From the NCBI GenBank assembly GCA_030549495.1, contig JAUIRK010000155.1:122882-186881 (forward strand): a DNA stretch of 64,000 nucleotides. Direction: 5' to 3'. Under the pieces are notes generated by a model. The model had not been told where the DNA came from. It made no database searches and saw nothing but the letters and a program-made list of their open reading frames with translations. Of this stretch, positions 33,200 to 45,460 are shown piece by piece (within the stretch, counting starts at the first letter, position 1; the number at the start of each line of letters is the position of its first letter). This DNA comes from Nectonema munidae. Its lineage: Eukaryota > Nematomorpha > Nectonematoida > Nectonematidae. The translations under genes and the position numbers were made by a program.

Positions 33200-36082
33200 A
33201 AAGTTCAAATATTATATATATTTAATATTTGATTTGTTCTAATGCATATAATAGTGAAAAGTACACACGATTTTTCTCAGTAATTGAAAAATGAGATAAA
33301 AAACAACTTTATTGAAAGCAATATTATGAATAAATTAAAAATTACTAATAGTATCCTGCTGAGAAATTCAATTAAGCCACTTATTCTCAACGCTTAGCAG
33401 ACACTTTATGAAGGATGAATATTTCGATTGACGTGTGAATAGCAAATCAAATATGGATTAGAGTAATAATTTTTTATAATAATAATACGACAAGGCTATA
33501 TCTTGACCATTTTCTAATAGCATATAGCAATTAGACACACATAAAAATCACAATGTATGTGTGGTATAGTGTAACAAATTATTTTACTTGAAAGTACAAA
33601 TTATATTAAAAAATTCGGGTAAATTCGCTGTACTCAATTTATCATTATTTATATATTCTCTATTTCTATTATTTTATCATGCTTATGAATTAATCATTGT
33701 TTTTGCGAGAGGTTAAAATGACTTTCATATAGCGCTGTTCATTTTATGAACTAATTGATGGAACGGTCTCATGTCTATATACCGACCAAGCTACGAAATA
33801 CCCATTCAGTATAACTGGAAATGAGTAGAACACAAATGGAAAATGATTTTCAATGGGACCCATACTTGGCCAATATAAACAGGTTTTGCCTTATTTAGTT
33901 TTTGCTAGTTTTATATTAGGGTTAGTTAGATAGTTATTTTTTAGTTGGATATTTCTGTTATTTTTAATTTAATTGATCGCTTAATCATTTAAAGCGTTTT
34001 TAAAATTATTTCTATGATCAAATTATAAAATATCATAAAAATTATAGCCAGTATATTAATGTCAATCTAGTCAAGTAAAATGTTTTCAACATCAAATTAG
34101 TCAAACAAAAATGTACAAGTATGCCTATCTAGGGATTTTTCAAGGTACATAATTCCTATGAAACTCAGAATTATTTCGGGTGTCCCTTATGGAGTTTTAG
34201 CGTAACCAATTTTTCAAGAGTGCAAATTTAACTAATGAAAATTTTAACTACGACTTCTTATTAGAATTGTTTTGCTACGAGAAAAATAATTCCCGGAAAA
34301 ATATGATTAACGCAATTTCCTTTTAATGAGAATCAATGACACAAAATTCTGTCCTTTTTATGTTCACAACGTGTTATAACTTTTTTTATTCCAAAAGATT
34401 TTACAATAAATACAAAAGGTAATTTAATTAACCCCTTTTTAAAAAAAAGAATTTTTCACTTTTATCCGCAATGCTGATAACCAACCACGTTAATTCAAAA
34501 TCTAATTAGTACTAGTAGGAAGTAGTTATTTGGGATAACTTTAGGAATATTATGATTAATAAATTAAACCCCTCTTTAAATTTTGTGGTAGGAGCGAAGA
34601 ATATGAAAAAATTCCAAGTCCTGAAAATGAGTTTTTAAAATGACTTATCGTCGTTTCGCAAGTCATTTTTATTTCATTTCATCATAGAAAAAGTTTCTAT
34701 TTTTTAAAATATGTTTCTCAAAATTACACAAAATATTTGATGATTAGATAGAAATTTAAACATTCACATATAATAATAGCACTCAAAGAGATTATCAGTT
34801 ATATTAAACATAATTTTTACATCTCCCCATCAAATTCAATCGCAGAGCAAATTTCCTTAAAAAGTAAACAAAGTTCTCTCCCTTTTATATATTTCAAGTG
34901 GTATACAACGATAAAAGTCGATATATAAAATCGATTATATAGTGACTAAAAATTAGGAAGATTCGTTTGAAGTCCTCATACCATTAAGACTAAAAACTTT
35001 AAGGAGTTGTCTCCCGTGCTCAAATTCTTGATGTTTTGAAAAATATTAAAACATGTGACATAAAGAGTTTTTGAAAATTGAAAAAAGGAATTAGTTTGCA
35101 TTTTCTGAATGTGAAAATGATAAAAATAAAAGTCTCTATAGTAGATTATAAAAAATAACTATAACTTTTCTATAAAGTTGTAATGAGAATATGAACATTC
35201 TCATCTCTAAGACATCATTTAATCTACTCCACCACTACCTCATTATGAACCATTCATTCGTGATCTCATTATGATCCATTACTAGTGATTATGGAAATCT
35301 TGGAAGATAGTTAAAATATTCACTATATAGAGAAATTCTTAATTGTCAAAACTATATAAAACTTTTTAAACTAACTTACTTTAGAATAACTAACGCTAAA
35401 CGAAATCAGTAAAAAAAATAGAAGTAAAAATCGTATATAAAAAATAAATATATAGACATCAGGATATTTTGAACCGGAAATTGGTGATGACTGTTTTTTA
35501 TAAGGATTTCTTTTATAAGGAAATTAAAACATTTTATTTAAATTTATTCGTCATGACCAATATTGATTTTATAAAAAATGCATTTAACCTTAAATTCTCT
35601 TTATCTTTTGTGTTTTGTAAGTTTAAAAGGAATTTTATAAATTATTTTGACTAATATTTATTCATGTATTGATTTGTATCAATATATCATTAATAATAAA
35701 GCAATAGAAATATTATAGAATATAATAATGTAATAAGGGTTGCCTCAATTTGTCTATAGTCATTTTGAATAGCTACGATACAGGTTTCGGCATTTGAAGC
35801 GTTATTAGTTTAAACTTGAGCTTGGTTTAGCACTGATCTCAGTTCTTTAAAATTTTGGTAATCTTGCAATATCCACCCTGATTCATTGATGTGAACGGGT
35901 TTTTAAGGAAGAACTGTAAAATGGAACAGCTTTAAACTTGGTAAAGTTCTTCTTATGGCAACTCTGACTGATCAAGGAGTTTTTAAACTCTCAAACAACA
36001 ATATTTTGGGTAAATTTTTTAATAATTCCTTTGCAAAATGCTGAAAACATCGTTCAAAAACTGCAGAAAGCAATCTATAATG
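33200..36082. other. No recognised gene
   Basis: AT-rich DNA with no ORF above about 61 codons and no family match. No clear tandem or inverted repeats. Confidence 0.35.
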
Positions 36083-36190
36083 CAGTAAAACTTCCCCTTG
36101 CGGACACCTCTCTAATCCGTACACTATTGAATTGTGGAGAATTTATTGAAAGCATAATGAAAACCTATTCATTTTAATAAGTAAAGATTT
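36083..36190 (+). mobile_element. Solo Tigger-like terminus
   Basis: CAGTAAAACTTCCCCTTGCG followed by GACACCTCTCTAATCCG is a typical Tigger/pogo inverted-repeat end. No matching right end is present before the LINE, so it is a truncated or MITE fragment. Confidence 0.5.
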
Positions 36191-36755
36191 CTTTAAAATA
36201 CGATCACTTCCAATATCCAATCTAAGGACAGATAATCTTCAGCTTTTCTCATACTTTTTCTACTTATCGGTAGCACTAAAGACAAACTAATGGCAAAAAA
36301 CTCCACATGTATTATTGAAAATTTTTATCAAAGAAAAAAGGAACTTTATTTTTAATGAAAGTTTGAATTTTCATATATGTAATCTTTTGTTTGTTGTATT
36401 CTCAATTTATTTAGGTTTTTGTGGAAGAAAGTAGCCTTTTTTTCAATAAAGACAAAAATTTGACGGGTAAAAATTTTCAAATTTTTGTCAATGGCGTTAA
36501 GTCTCATATTTGAAAACAAAATTTGTGATTTCGTTTATGAAGCTTCACTATATTTACACACATCATCTTTCTCACTTTGCGCTTCCGCCTTGTCCCTTTT
36601 TCATCACACGATTTTTGCTGCTTCTCTTGATATCGAGCTTCCTCTCAACATTTCCTCATCCTTTTCTCAGTGTACTCACGCACACTCGCCTTTTTATGTG
36701 ATTGCCACCAACTTCTCACTCACTCAACATATTCTTCCTGTTTTCTCCTCAGTGA

Positions 36756-37343
36756 ATGCAGAAGAAGAAAAGAGAGGCTCGCGTCAACCCCCGACTGGAG
36801 CCAAGTAAATTAGTTTCACATAAGGATTTATTAGAGGTAGTTCGCAAAAACCTCACAAACAACGACGTAGATAGCGATTGCAGCACCAACTCCTCGCCCA
36901 CCAACAAGAGAGCTCACACCTCGGACAACTCCGATGGTGAATTCATGAAGGTCACGGGGCGCAGTAAGAGACCCTCACATCCCAAGGTTGCAACCATGAC
37001 AAAGCCAAAATATGTTACAATCTTTTTAAGGAATATGCCTAACTTGGGTAGCAAGTTAAGTACATACAAGTCGATTTTGGCCCAGAAGCCTAAACTTAAG
37101 ATAGTCAACATGTTCAAGTTGGGTAAGTTGAATTTAATTAAGGTCTTGGTGGAAGATAACTCTTACTCCCAAGTTGTAACTAGTCCCGTATTACCCAAGG
37201 CACATATAGTAAATGAGCATTCCTTCTCTGAGGATGCCATTTTAAAAATAGCGCTCTCTATTTTCAAATCACCACTGTTCAAAGAACAGTTGGAGAAAAT
37301 GGTGAGCGCAGTGGCTGCGGACCTCCTACTAGAGTGTCAGTAA
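36756..37343 (+). CDS. LINE ORF1 protein
   Basis: 195 codons. The first half is basic and low-complexity (MQKKKREARVNPRLEPSK, STNSSPTNKRAHTSDNSDG), typical of a nucleic-acid-binding ORF1. The central part (KPKYVTIFLRNMPNLGSKLS ... LNLIKVLVEDNSY) has an alternating pattern that could be an RRM-like fold. The C-terminus (SEDAILKIALSIFKSPLFKE) looks helical. No CCHC zinc knuckles are present, so ORF1 may itself be shortened relative to Jockey relatives. It starts 27 bp upstream of the ORF2 start region by its stop. Probable role: binds LINE RNA in the RNP. Family assignment comes from context. Confidence 0.6.
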   Translation: MQKKKREARVNPRLEPSKLVSHKDLLEVVRKNLTNNDVDSDCSTNSSPTNKRAHTSDNSDGEFMKVTGRSKRPSHPKVATMTKPKYVTIFLRNMPNLGSKLSTYKSILAQKPKLKIVNMFKLGKLNLIKVLVEDNSYSQVVTSPVLPKAHIVNEHSFSEDAILKIALSIFKSPLFKEQLEKMVSAVAADLLLECQ

Positions 37344-37369
37344 ATAGGATAGTGTAGTGCCAATCTGTT

Positions 37370-37651
37370 ATGCTCAAATTTTTACACTTCAATATCAACG
37401 GCTTGGCTAAGAAACGTAGTGCTCTAATTAAGATCCTTACCGAAAATAATATAAATGTCTTCTCTCTGAACGAAGTCAAATCTCAAGCCAAGTATTCCAT
37501 CCGCATCCTCGGATATAGGACATTTGTGCATCCTGGTACAAGCCACTCGCGAGGTCTAGCGATGGGTGTGCGAGAGGGGTTAAAAGCATCACAAAAGCCT
37601 CTAACCCGCTACAGGGCTCTTCGAAGTTCTAGAACCTGGTTAGAGGGCTGA
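37370..37651 (+). pseudogene. LINE endonuclease, N-terminal fragment
   Basis: Encodes the first strands of an AP-endonuclease-like domain: MLKFLHFNINGLAKKRSALI with the catalytic Asn in NINGL, then NINVFSLNEVK with the catalytic Glu. After about 70 residues the frame runs into unrelated sequence (LKASQKPLTRYRALRSS) and stops. About two thirds of the endonuclease and the linker to RT are missing, consistent with an internal deletion near 37590-37700. Confidence 0.75.
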
Positions 37652-37720
37652 AGCCTGGCTGCAAAGGTCCAACGTCGGTCACTTGGAATAACCGAACAGC
37701 CATAGAGGCAGAAGATAAAT

Positions 37721-38845
37721 GTGCACTGCTTGCTTAAAGCTAGGAAAGCGGCGGGATGGGATGAAGTTAGTAATTTATTCATCAAGAATCTTCCCCCTAT
37801 GTTTAGGGTCGTCTTGATGGCAATATATAACTCTTTTATAAAAGATGGGTTTTACCCAGACTGCTATAAAAGGGCTATACTTATTTGTGTGCCAAAGGCT
37901 GGCAAGAAGAGCGGCAAACCGAGTGACCTACGGCCTATCAGTCTTCTCCCTTGCCTGAGCAAAGTGTATGACAAATTAATTTTTGGAGTACTCGATGCTT
38001 GGTGCAAGCAGCATGCAATAATCCCAAAAGAACAGTTTGGATTTAAAAAAGGTTTGTCAATAAATCATTCTCTGCTTACCTTGCATCATGATGTTGTAAA
38101 AAGCTTAAATGATGGCCTCTACGTAGGGATGATATCTTACGACCTGGAGAAGGCTTTTGATACGGTCTGGCATGAGGGTTTGCTGTTCAAACTAAGTAGC
38201 ATGTTTGTGCCATCATGCATCTTCAAGGTAGTTCACAGTTTCCTTTCTCGGCGCTCATTCCAGATCAGAATAAATAACAAATTTTCAAGGAGAATAAGCC
38301 TAAGACGCGGGGTCCCCCAAGGTTCACCTCTAAGCCCTCTTCTGTTCAACATCTACATATCTGATATTAGGGACTCTTTCAATAAGTCAATCTATGCTAG
38401 GATAATCAGTTTCGCAGACGACATATGTGTATATTACTCCGCTAAGCGTGTTCCGCGTATTTGCAAACACCTTACGGACGTAAATACCATATTAGGGAGG
38501 TATTTCACTGGATGGAACCTTAAGGTGAATTACTCTAAATGCAAGTTCATCATCTTTGGCGCTAATTGTCCCAAAAATAACCCGCCAACTTTAGGGAATA
38601 TTCCCCGAGTTCGCCACCTAAAATATCTAGGAATCAATTGGGATGCAGGATTTAGTTTTCATCGCGAAGCTCACGAAAAGATAAAGAAGGGGAATAAGGA
38701 TCTAGCGCTATATGGATGTCTTAAAGACCTTGGGGTCAATTCCACGGTGGTAGGCAAGGTCATTAAAATCCTAACAATGCCGAAATTGACTTATGGAAAC
38801 TCCATTTTGGGATGCCTTCCCTCAATTTGGACCAAAAAAAAATAA
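37721..38845 (+). pseudogene. LINE reverse transcriptase (ORF2, central part)
   Basis: 374 codons covering the RT fingers and palm: DLRPISLLPCLSKVYDKLI (from residue 69), EQFGFKKGLS (105), motif A MISYDLEKAFDTVWHEG (from 137), motif B RRGVPQGSPLSPLLFNIYIS (from 195), motif C ISFADDICVYYS with the catalytic FADD at 231-234, motif D NYSKCKFIIFG and motif E RHLKYLGINWD. Catalytic residues are intact. The frame is lost in an A run at about 38833-38840, and the C-terminal domain goes on in the next frame (38812-39081; RLEKLNKKFIEKLRTYKHCP). Without the endonuclease the copy cannot work by itself. Confidence 0.9.
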
Positions 38846-39771
38846 ACGATCTCGTGTATAAACTTTTTAGGACTGTTTATGGCAACCCTTTCACTATTGC
38901 TCATAGCCGGACCTCCTTTTCTTGGTTCCAGAAAAGGTTGGAGAAATTAAATAAAAAGTTTATAGAAAAATTAAGAACATACAAGCATTGCCCACAATTA
39001 TGCCAAGCTTGGGAGCTCACGCAAACCCAGGCTGAAGCGTTCTTGGGGGTATATGCTAAAAAAAGAGAAAAGTTATCCTAGGTGACTACCCATATACAAT
39101 AGCCCCCAAGCAATAGGGAATTCTGCGTTCTGCGATATAGTTCTGTTTTTTTCTGAGTTCTAGATCTGCCTACTTAAATTTAGGATTGGCACAAGGTATA
39201 AGTCCCAAAAAAGTTTCATGTTACGAGCTAGGTTAGGCATAGTCGGTAATCTGGCCTCTGTAGGAGTCCGCTTGTAGGACCGTTTAAACATTCCAATATT
39301 AAAATCATATATCCTAAGGACGACATTTAGGGATGGAGTCAAATTCCCAGGGGTAGATTGTTCCTAACCTAGCATGCCTTAAATTATGTATATCTTTCTT
39401 AACCCTATAACATGTATCAAATATTATTTATTAATAATATATAAGATATTGCATGCCTTCAAACGCTTCTATTTTTGTAGCATATACCTTTTATAATCAT
39501 ATTCTTTTATTTAGGAACAAGATACATTCCGTTGTGCCGGTTTTTTAGCCTGGTTTTCTTCCTCTGAAGAATTCAAAGGTTTTTACTGTTAGGTAGTGCT
39601 CTGGCGACCCGATTCTACGTGGTTAGTAATCAAGCTATCACTAGACATTAAGTTTGGTTCCCTAATTGGGAGCGTTCGCGTTAGGATAGTATCGATCACT
39701 CAGCTGTATTTATATATTTGTAACATAAATTCTTGTAAAATAATATATATAACAAGGTATAGCTATGGAGT

Positions 39772-39901
39772 AAAAAGGGCCGATAGGCGTTTAGTGGGAT
39801 GGAAAGTCCAGGTAGACCTGGACTCAGCATTCCGGGCGGGCCACGATATCCGAAAGGATGGGTGCGAACGTCACAAACAACTTAACTTAACTTAACTTAA
39901 C
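39772..39901 (+). promoter_or_regulatory. LINE 3' RNA hairpins and tandem TTAAC tail
   Basis: Perfect 8-bp stem with a 4-nt loop, AGTCCAGG-TAGA-CCTGGACT (39805-39824), then ATCC-GAAA-GGAT (39848-39859), a GNRA-type tetraloop hairpin, then tandem TTAAC. The second hairpin is identical in the copy at 29759-30130; the first is partly degraded there. Such structures are where some LINE reverse transcriptases bind the 3' end. Confidence 0.55.
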
Positions 39902-40643
39902 ATCTTTCTAATATGTAACTATAACTAAAGAAAGTGTATGTGATTTTTTCGTTATCACATGTGTCTGTAAGAACGTGTAATGATTAATCTATCGGAGAAG
40001 GTAATGATGAAGTTTTATTGCAGTATTTGCACATAGCAAATACAATACTTTATAGTATTTGTGACAATTGTGTTTTAGTTTCTCTAGTTGAAACACAGAG
40101 GCGGAAATAATTTCATCATTAAACTCAGATGCATCTGATTTGCTATATATAATCAGTATGATAGTAAATTTACTTTGAAAGAGGTGAAACAGCAGATTCA
40201 AAGTTTCATCTTAAAAGATAACTGCTAAGGTTCTCCGTATATGATCAACATATTATGCAGATATGGAAGATATTGCCGACAAAATAGAAAAAAGAATAAA
40301 ACCTTTTGAGTTTGAAATCGTCCGGGAAAACACAATACTTTAAGCAAATATCATATCTTGATGTGGGAAATAGAAAGCCCATAAGCATCATAACAATTAC
40401 TTTTATCACATTCCTTGACAGCTAGAATAAGATTACTATACGAAAATTTTTAAATTCAAATTTAGTGTGAACTTGTGGTATGTATTTGGTAGAGTTTTTT
40501 CATGTTGAGAGGAGGGTAACGTCATACTAAACTTATCATTGAAAATTGAACAAAGAGTTGAACAAGAGTGAACAAGCAGATTCCTTGGAAATTTCTCGAC
40601 ACAATAAAGATTTTAATCCACCAGTTTTTGCAGCTTTAATTAC
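39902..40643. other. Nothing recognised
   Basis: AT-rich spacer between the LINE tail and the hAT terminus. Confidence 0.35.
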
Positions 40644-41275
40644 CAGGGCCTCCAAGAAAAATTTTTTAGTTGCAACAAAACCCATTTAGGACCCCTAAGA
40701 TTTGCAAAATTATTTTAAGATAAAAAAATTGAGGTTGGGGCATCAAATTTAAACAAGTGCTATTTTATTAATTGTATGAAACATAATTTCTTTAAACATA
40801 TCGGTATTTGAGTAATGTAAAAATATTACCGTTTTTTAACATGACCTTATAATGTTCATAATAAAATACAAGAATGAAATTAAAAGAAAATAATTTAACT
40901 AATTATTATAAATGCTGTTCTGGCTTTTTTATTTGCAAAGTTCCTAATAACATTATCAAAGCCTGGCAATGTTAGACTCAATGTTTAATCTCGCTAAGTC
41001 AACAAGTAAAGTTTTTGACATATTAGACCGCAAATATTTTTCTACAAATTTAAGCTTGCTAAAAGATCTTTCAGCCAATGCTACTGTAGCTGGAATTGTT
41101 AAAAAATATCCTCAAGCTAATACATAGTTTGAAATAGTTCACACAATTTGTATTCTGTAAACACATTCAGCAATTCTAAAGGTTTTAGCTTTGGTTTTTC
41201 AAAATTTGCTTTGTGTACAACTGGTAAATGTTGCATTTCTTCTGTAAGATCCTTACATATATTAATTTAGCTGGG

Positions 41276-44201
41276 CTAAATTTGTCCGCTCAAGTGCTGG
41301 GGGGGCATAAAGTTCCCCCATATTTTTCTCAGATATTAATAAGTTTTTATAAATATTTTTAATGTTACATATATATTTCAACTATCCTGAATTCAGTGGT
41401 GATGTCCATTTTTTATCAAAATCAATCAAACCTGTCAAAAAATTAATTTATATTTGACATCTCAAAAAGAAACTTTTTATCTAAATAATTATATAAAGTT
41501 TTTTATACATGTATACCCATTTTCAAATATGCTAAATTCAGAGGTGATATTCATTTTTTATGAAAATCAATCAAACCTGTCAAAAAATTGATTTATCTCA
41601 AAAAGAAATAACTTATCCGAATAATTATATAAAATTTTTGACACACATATACCCATTTTCAAGTAGGCTGTGTTTACTTGTTATATTCCTCTTTTTTTTA
41701 ATAAAAATTAGTCAAACCTGACAAAATAATTTAAATATTACAGCCCATGTCAAAATTAAAATTTTTATTCTTATAAAAAGTTTTTATACATTTCAAATAT
41801 GCAGAATTCAATGGTGATGTTCATTTTTTATGAAATCAATAAAACCTGTCAAAAAATCGATTAAACCTGTAAATCAATGTCAAATATATAAACATCAAAT
41901 ATATAAACATAAAAATAACTTCTACTTGCAGTATTTCTCTAGTAATTATTTTCTTAATTTATTTAATAAACCAAATTTAGGTGTTTAATTCATTCAAAAT
42001 ATTTCATTCTTCAGTAACTTATGTATCTCGATAGAACCTCCATCTTTTTGGCAACATATTAATTATCGGCTCGTAGACTCTACGTCATATTATAATTTAC
42101 AGTATGTAATTTTGCTATTCATTCTATGATGATCTTTTCTTGGTAGCTCTTTTTTTATTAGAAATTTATATTCTTCGATGTTGTTCGAAAAATTTTTTAT
42201 AAGGATAAAATTAATTTTTTCCTCTTTCAAAGCATTCTGATTAAAGAATCTTCTTGATGATCTTAGACTTTTTTAACAGTATCGTGTATTTTATTATCAT
42301 GCCTGAATTATTTTTCAATCAAAGGTTTTTTTTTTCTGATGAATCATTCGTCATGTTCATTGTTCAATTACAAAAAGTTGTCCACGTTCTTCATCTAAAA
42401 AATTATCTCTTTGACACAAAAGGAAAAAGATGGACAAATTCAATTTAAATTAAAAATATCTTGATAGTGATAAAATTCTCACATATTGGCATCTGTGCCA
42501 TTTTTGATAAATCTGACCTATTCTAAATTTTCAGATTTCCAACCCATCTTAGTTAAAAGATAATTGTAATCCTAGATGATAAGCTATAGATTTAAATATT
42601 TTTCATTTGTAAAAGAAGAACTTCTTTTTAACAGTCAAAATCTTTTCTGAAGCATCTATTATAAAATTAAACCACTTCCTATTTCATTAGAACATGGTAG
42701 ATCTTCCATTTAGTCAAGATACATATTTCTTTTAATTATTTGTTTTGATCACATGTTCTCTTTTAAATTAGTTTTCAACTTGGTTCCTTCTCTCATACAA
42801 ATTTTCAAAAGATTTTATAATACGTTTTGTTTGTTTTTTTTAATAAATATTTCATACTCAAGATGATTGAAGAGAGTATTATAAGCCAAAATATACAAAA
42901 AAAAAAGTATATTTTCACTATATACCTAATATGCAGCCATTTTTTTAAATTTTTTTACAGAACTGATTTTCAGGCATACATTACTAATTCAATTGCCACT
43001 TCGAGATATTTTTTAACCGTATTATTCAAAATCCAGTACAGAAATAAAATAAGCATAGTCGATTTGGTATAAAACAGATATTTTATTTTTTTGAAAATAT
43101 TTTTGAAGACAGTATCTAGAAGTAAACCGCAAATCTGATTGAAGCTTTCAGATATTTTAAAACCATAAATGCCAAACTTGAGTTCAAAAATGAAACCAGC
43201 ATCTTCCATTTGGCATTAAAATAAATATTTTATTTAAATTTCAAAAATATTTTTGTAGACATTAGACGTAAATCGATCATTTGATTGACACTTTCAGACA
43301 TTTAAAACCTTTAAATGCAAAAACTAATTTCAGAAATAAAATTATCATGGTCGAATTGGTATAAAAACATATATTTCATGTAAAATTAGATAGAATATTT
43401 TGGGATATAGTTTTCAGACATAAACCGCAAATTTGATTGACACTAGCAGTAAAACCTCCAAATGCGAAAAATGCGTACAGAAATGAAACCATCATGATCT
43501 ATTTGCTATAAAAACATATATTTCATTGTAAAATTTGAATGAATGTTTTTGGAGACAATTTTTAGAAGTAAACCGCAAATTTGAATAACACTTATAGGTA
43601 TTTTCAAATCCAAACTGCAAAAATTGAGTCCATAAATGAAACCAGCATGATCGATTTGGTATAAAACATATATTTTATATAAAATTTGAATAAATGTTTT
43701 TGGAGACAATTTTTAGAAGTAAACCGCAAATTTGATTAACACTTATAGGCATTTTCAAATCTTAAATGTAAAAAATGAGACCAGAAATGAAAGTAACATG
43801 GCTGATTTAGTATAAAAACGTATATTTTATGTAAAATTTGAAGGAATATTTTATTAGATATATTTCTGATCAATCAAAATTTTGATTGATATTTTCTAAA
43901 AAGTAACAATGATTATTGAAAAAATTAAATATATAAAGTGTTATGCGTTCAAAAGTGTATATAATTATAAATTTTCAAGGTAGTATATAATATAGATCCT
44001 AAGTTATAAGGTTAACTACAGATAATGTCAAAATTTTGATGAAAAATTTTAATTTTTGATTTTGATCGGCAGTTTTGGACTTGAAAGGTTCATTCAACTA
44101 CCATGAAAATGGTTTCAAAAGATGCAGCTAGCGATTTTAGGAAAAGTCACAAAATTTGAAGGGATATGATTCAGCCACTTTAATATGCAGCACTAATAGG
44201 G
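41276..44201 (+). mobile_element. TTAA-flanked (piggyBac-like) non-autonomous element, copy B, full length
   Basis: 2.9-kb element lying in hAT coding sequence between TTAA at 41272-41275 and TTAA at 44202-44205. The right end is CAGCACTAATAGGG, inverse of the copy A start CCCTATTAGTGCTG; copy B's own left end has lost a few of these bases. Inside: a left array of about 140-bp monomers (41380-41890), about 1 kb of single-copy sequence, a right array of about 150-bp monomers (42930-43860), and a right single-copy arm. No ORF of transposase type. piggyBac assignment rests on TTAA and the CCC terminus. Confidence 0.75.
42930..43860. repeat. About 150-bp tandem monomers in copy B
   Basis: Roughly six monomers. 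The phrase GATTTGGTATAAAACA recurs with changes at about 43058, 43205 (decayed), 43351, 43497, 43650 and 43802, giving spacings of 146-153 bp. Each monomer also holds AGTAAACCGCAAATTTGATT-like and AGAAATGAAACCA-like motifs. Related monomers occur at 26930-27600, 49808-50480 and 56110-56508. Confidence 0.8.
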
Positions 44202-45019
44202 TTAATATCGAGGTCTAAAGTATATTGATGAGCTAAATTTTTTCTTTTTTTCTAAAAAATTTTCTCTCAATCTCAACAGCAATCTTACAGTTAATCAAGC
44301 AAAAACATTATAAATCAAAACATATAACCCAGTTTTTCTAAAATAAGCTTCTTCTAGAGAATCATCTGTGTCATTCATTTCTGCCATATTGGCTTCAAGT
44401 TTACTTGTGTAATCATGCATCCTTGTTCTCTTCCGATCTACATGTTCACGTCCATGGCAGAATTTAATTTTCATCTCAAGATTTAATGCAACCTCTTTTG
44501 CTTCATTCCAGATTCCTTTGCAATTACTTCATAGCCTAACTAAATCTTCAAGAAGAGTTTCAATATTAGACACTTCTCCATCCAAAGTGGTATCTCTAGC
44601 TTGAATTACCTTGTTGCAAATATCTATTGCAGCCAAAATTCTATACCAAACTGCTGACTTTAGCACACAAATAAAACTTTTTAGGTATGCCAATACTCCC
44701 TTTGTTTCATCTCTTGTTTTTGCTGTTAGGTGAAGCTCTAACAAATCTTGCAATGCTAACTGGATACCATTGAGATGAAGGTTTGCTACATTGAAGTCTG
44801 TCAGACCACCTGGTATCTGAGACGCCATTTAAAGAACAAACGATGTGTGTTTTAAGTAATTCCCATTCTTTCGGGCTAGAGTTGAACAAGTTATATATTT
44901 GTTTGAAACGTTCCAAAATATGTGATTGCTTCTGGAAGAGACTCAGCGGCATCGTTTCAACATAAATTAAGAGCATAGCAGCCACAAGGAAAACAGATAG
45001 CCACTGAATTCTGCTCTTG

Positions 45020-45460
45020 CACTGGCGGATTTAAAGGGGACCGAACCGGCGTACGCCCCCCCCCCCCCAAAATTGCATTGTCAATTGCTTGAAAATTTTT
45101 CTTGATCTAATTCTTTTCCTAGAACTCAAATATTATGATGATCTCTGCAACTCGTTTTTTAGATTCAATCTTTCTCAAAAGTGAGAAGCCCTAAAAAGTT
45201 TTTTATGTTTCAATCGTAGTTAAGTGTGACCTCATTACTTTTATATTATCCAATTTTTTTTGTAAATTTATTATTTAAACGCATCAAGTTTTACCACATC
45301 AATTCACTTCGCAGTTCAATGAATGAAGATCTTTTAATGCTCTAAATCTTCTTTTTGTTTTAAAAATTTTGATAAAGCTTAAATTTATGATTGAATTGCA
45401 GTTCTAGTTTAGTAAAATCTGCCCCCGCTCCCCTAATGCCAATTTCCAGATCCGCCCTAT
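45020..45460. mobile_element. hAT-type MITE nested in the hAT transposase remnant
   Basis: About 440-bp insertion starting CACTGGCGGATTTAAAGGGG, with a right end whose complement reads TAGGGCGGATCTGGAAATTG; a 13-bp C run is at 45056-45068. Coding sequence of the hAT transposase stops at one side and resumes at the other, which fixes the insertion. The target duplication is not clean (about 5 of 8). Confidence 0.6.

Larger units (their letters stand above)
36485..39901 (+). mobile_element. Jockey/CR1-like non-LTR retrotransposon (LINE), internally deleted
   Basis: Two-ORF LINE in + orientation: ORF1 (36756-37343), the start of an endonuclease (37370-37651), reverse transcriptase (37721-38845, continuing to 39081 in another frame), a roughly 800-bp 3' region, and a tail of tandem TTAAC. 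The 5' boundary is not certain; 36485 is where GC content and codon bias rise. The middle of the endonuclease is missing. The exact clade is inference from motifs and the tandem-repeat tail. Confidence 0.85.

Noticed and set aside
36485-36808. 107-codon ORF upstream of LINE ORF1
   Set aside because: It overlaps the ORF1 start in another frame, is rich in Ser/Phe/His and fits a LINE 5' UTR better than a gene.
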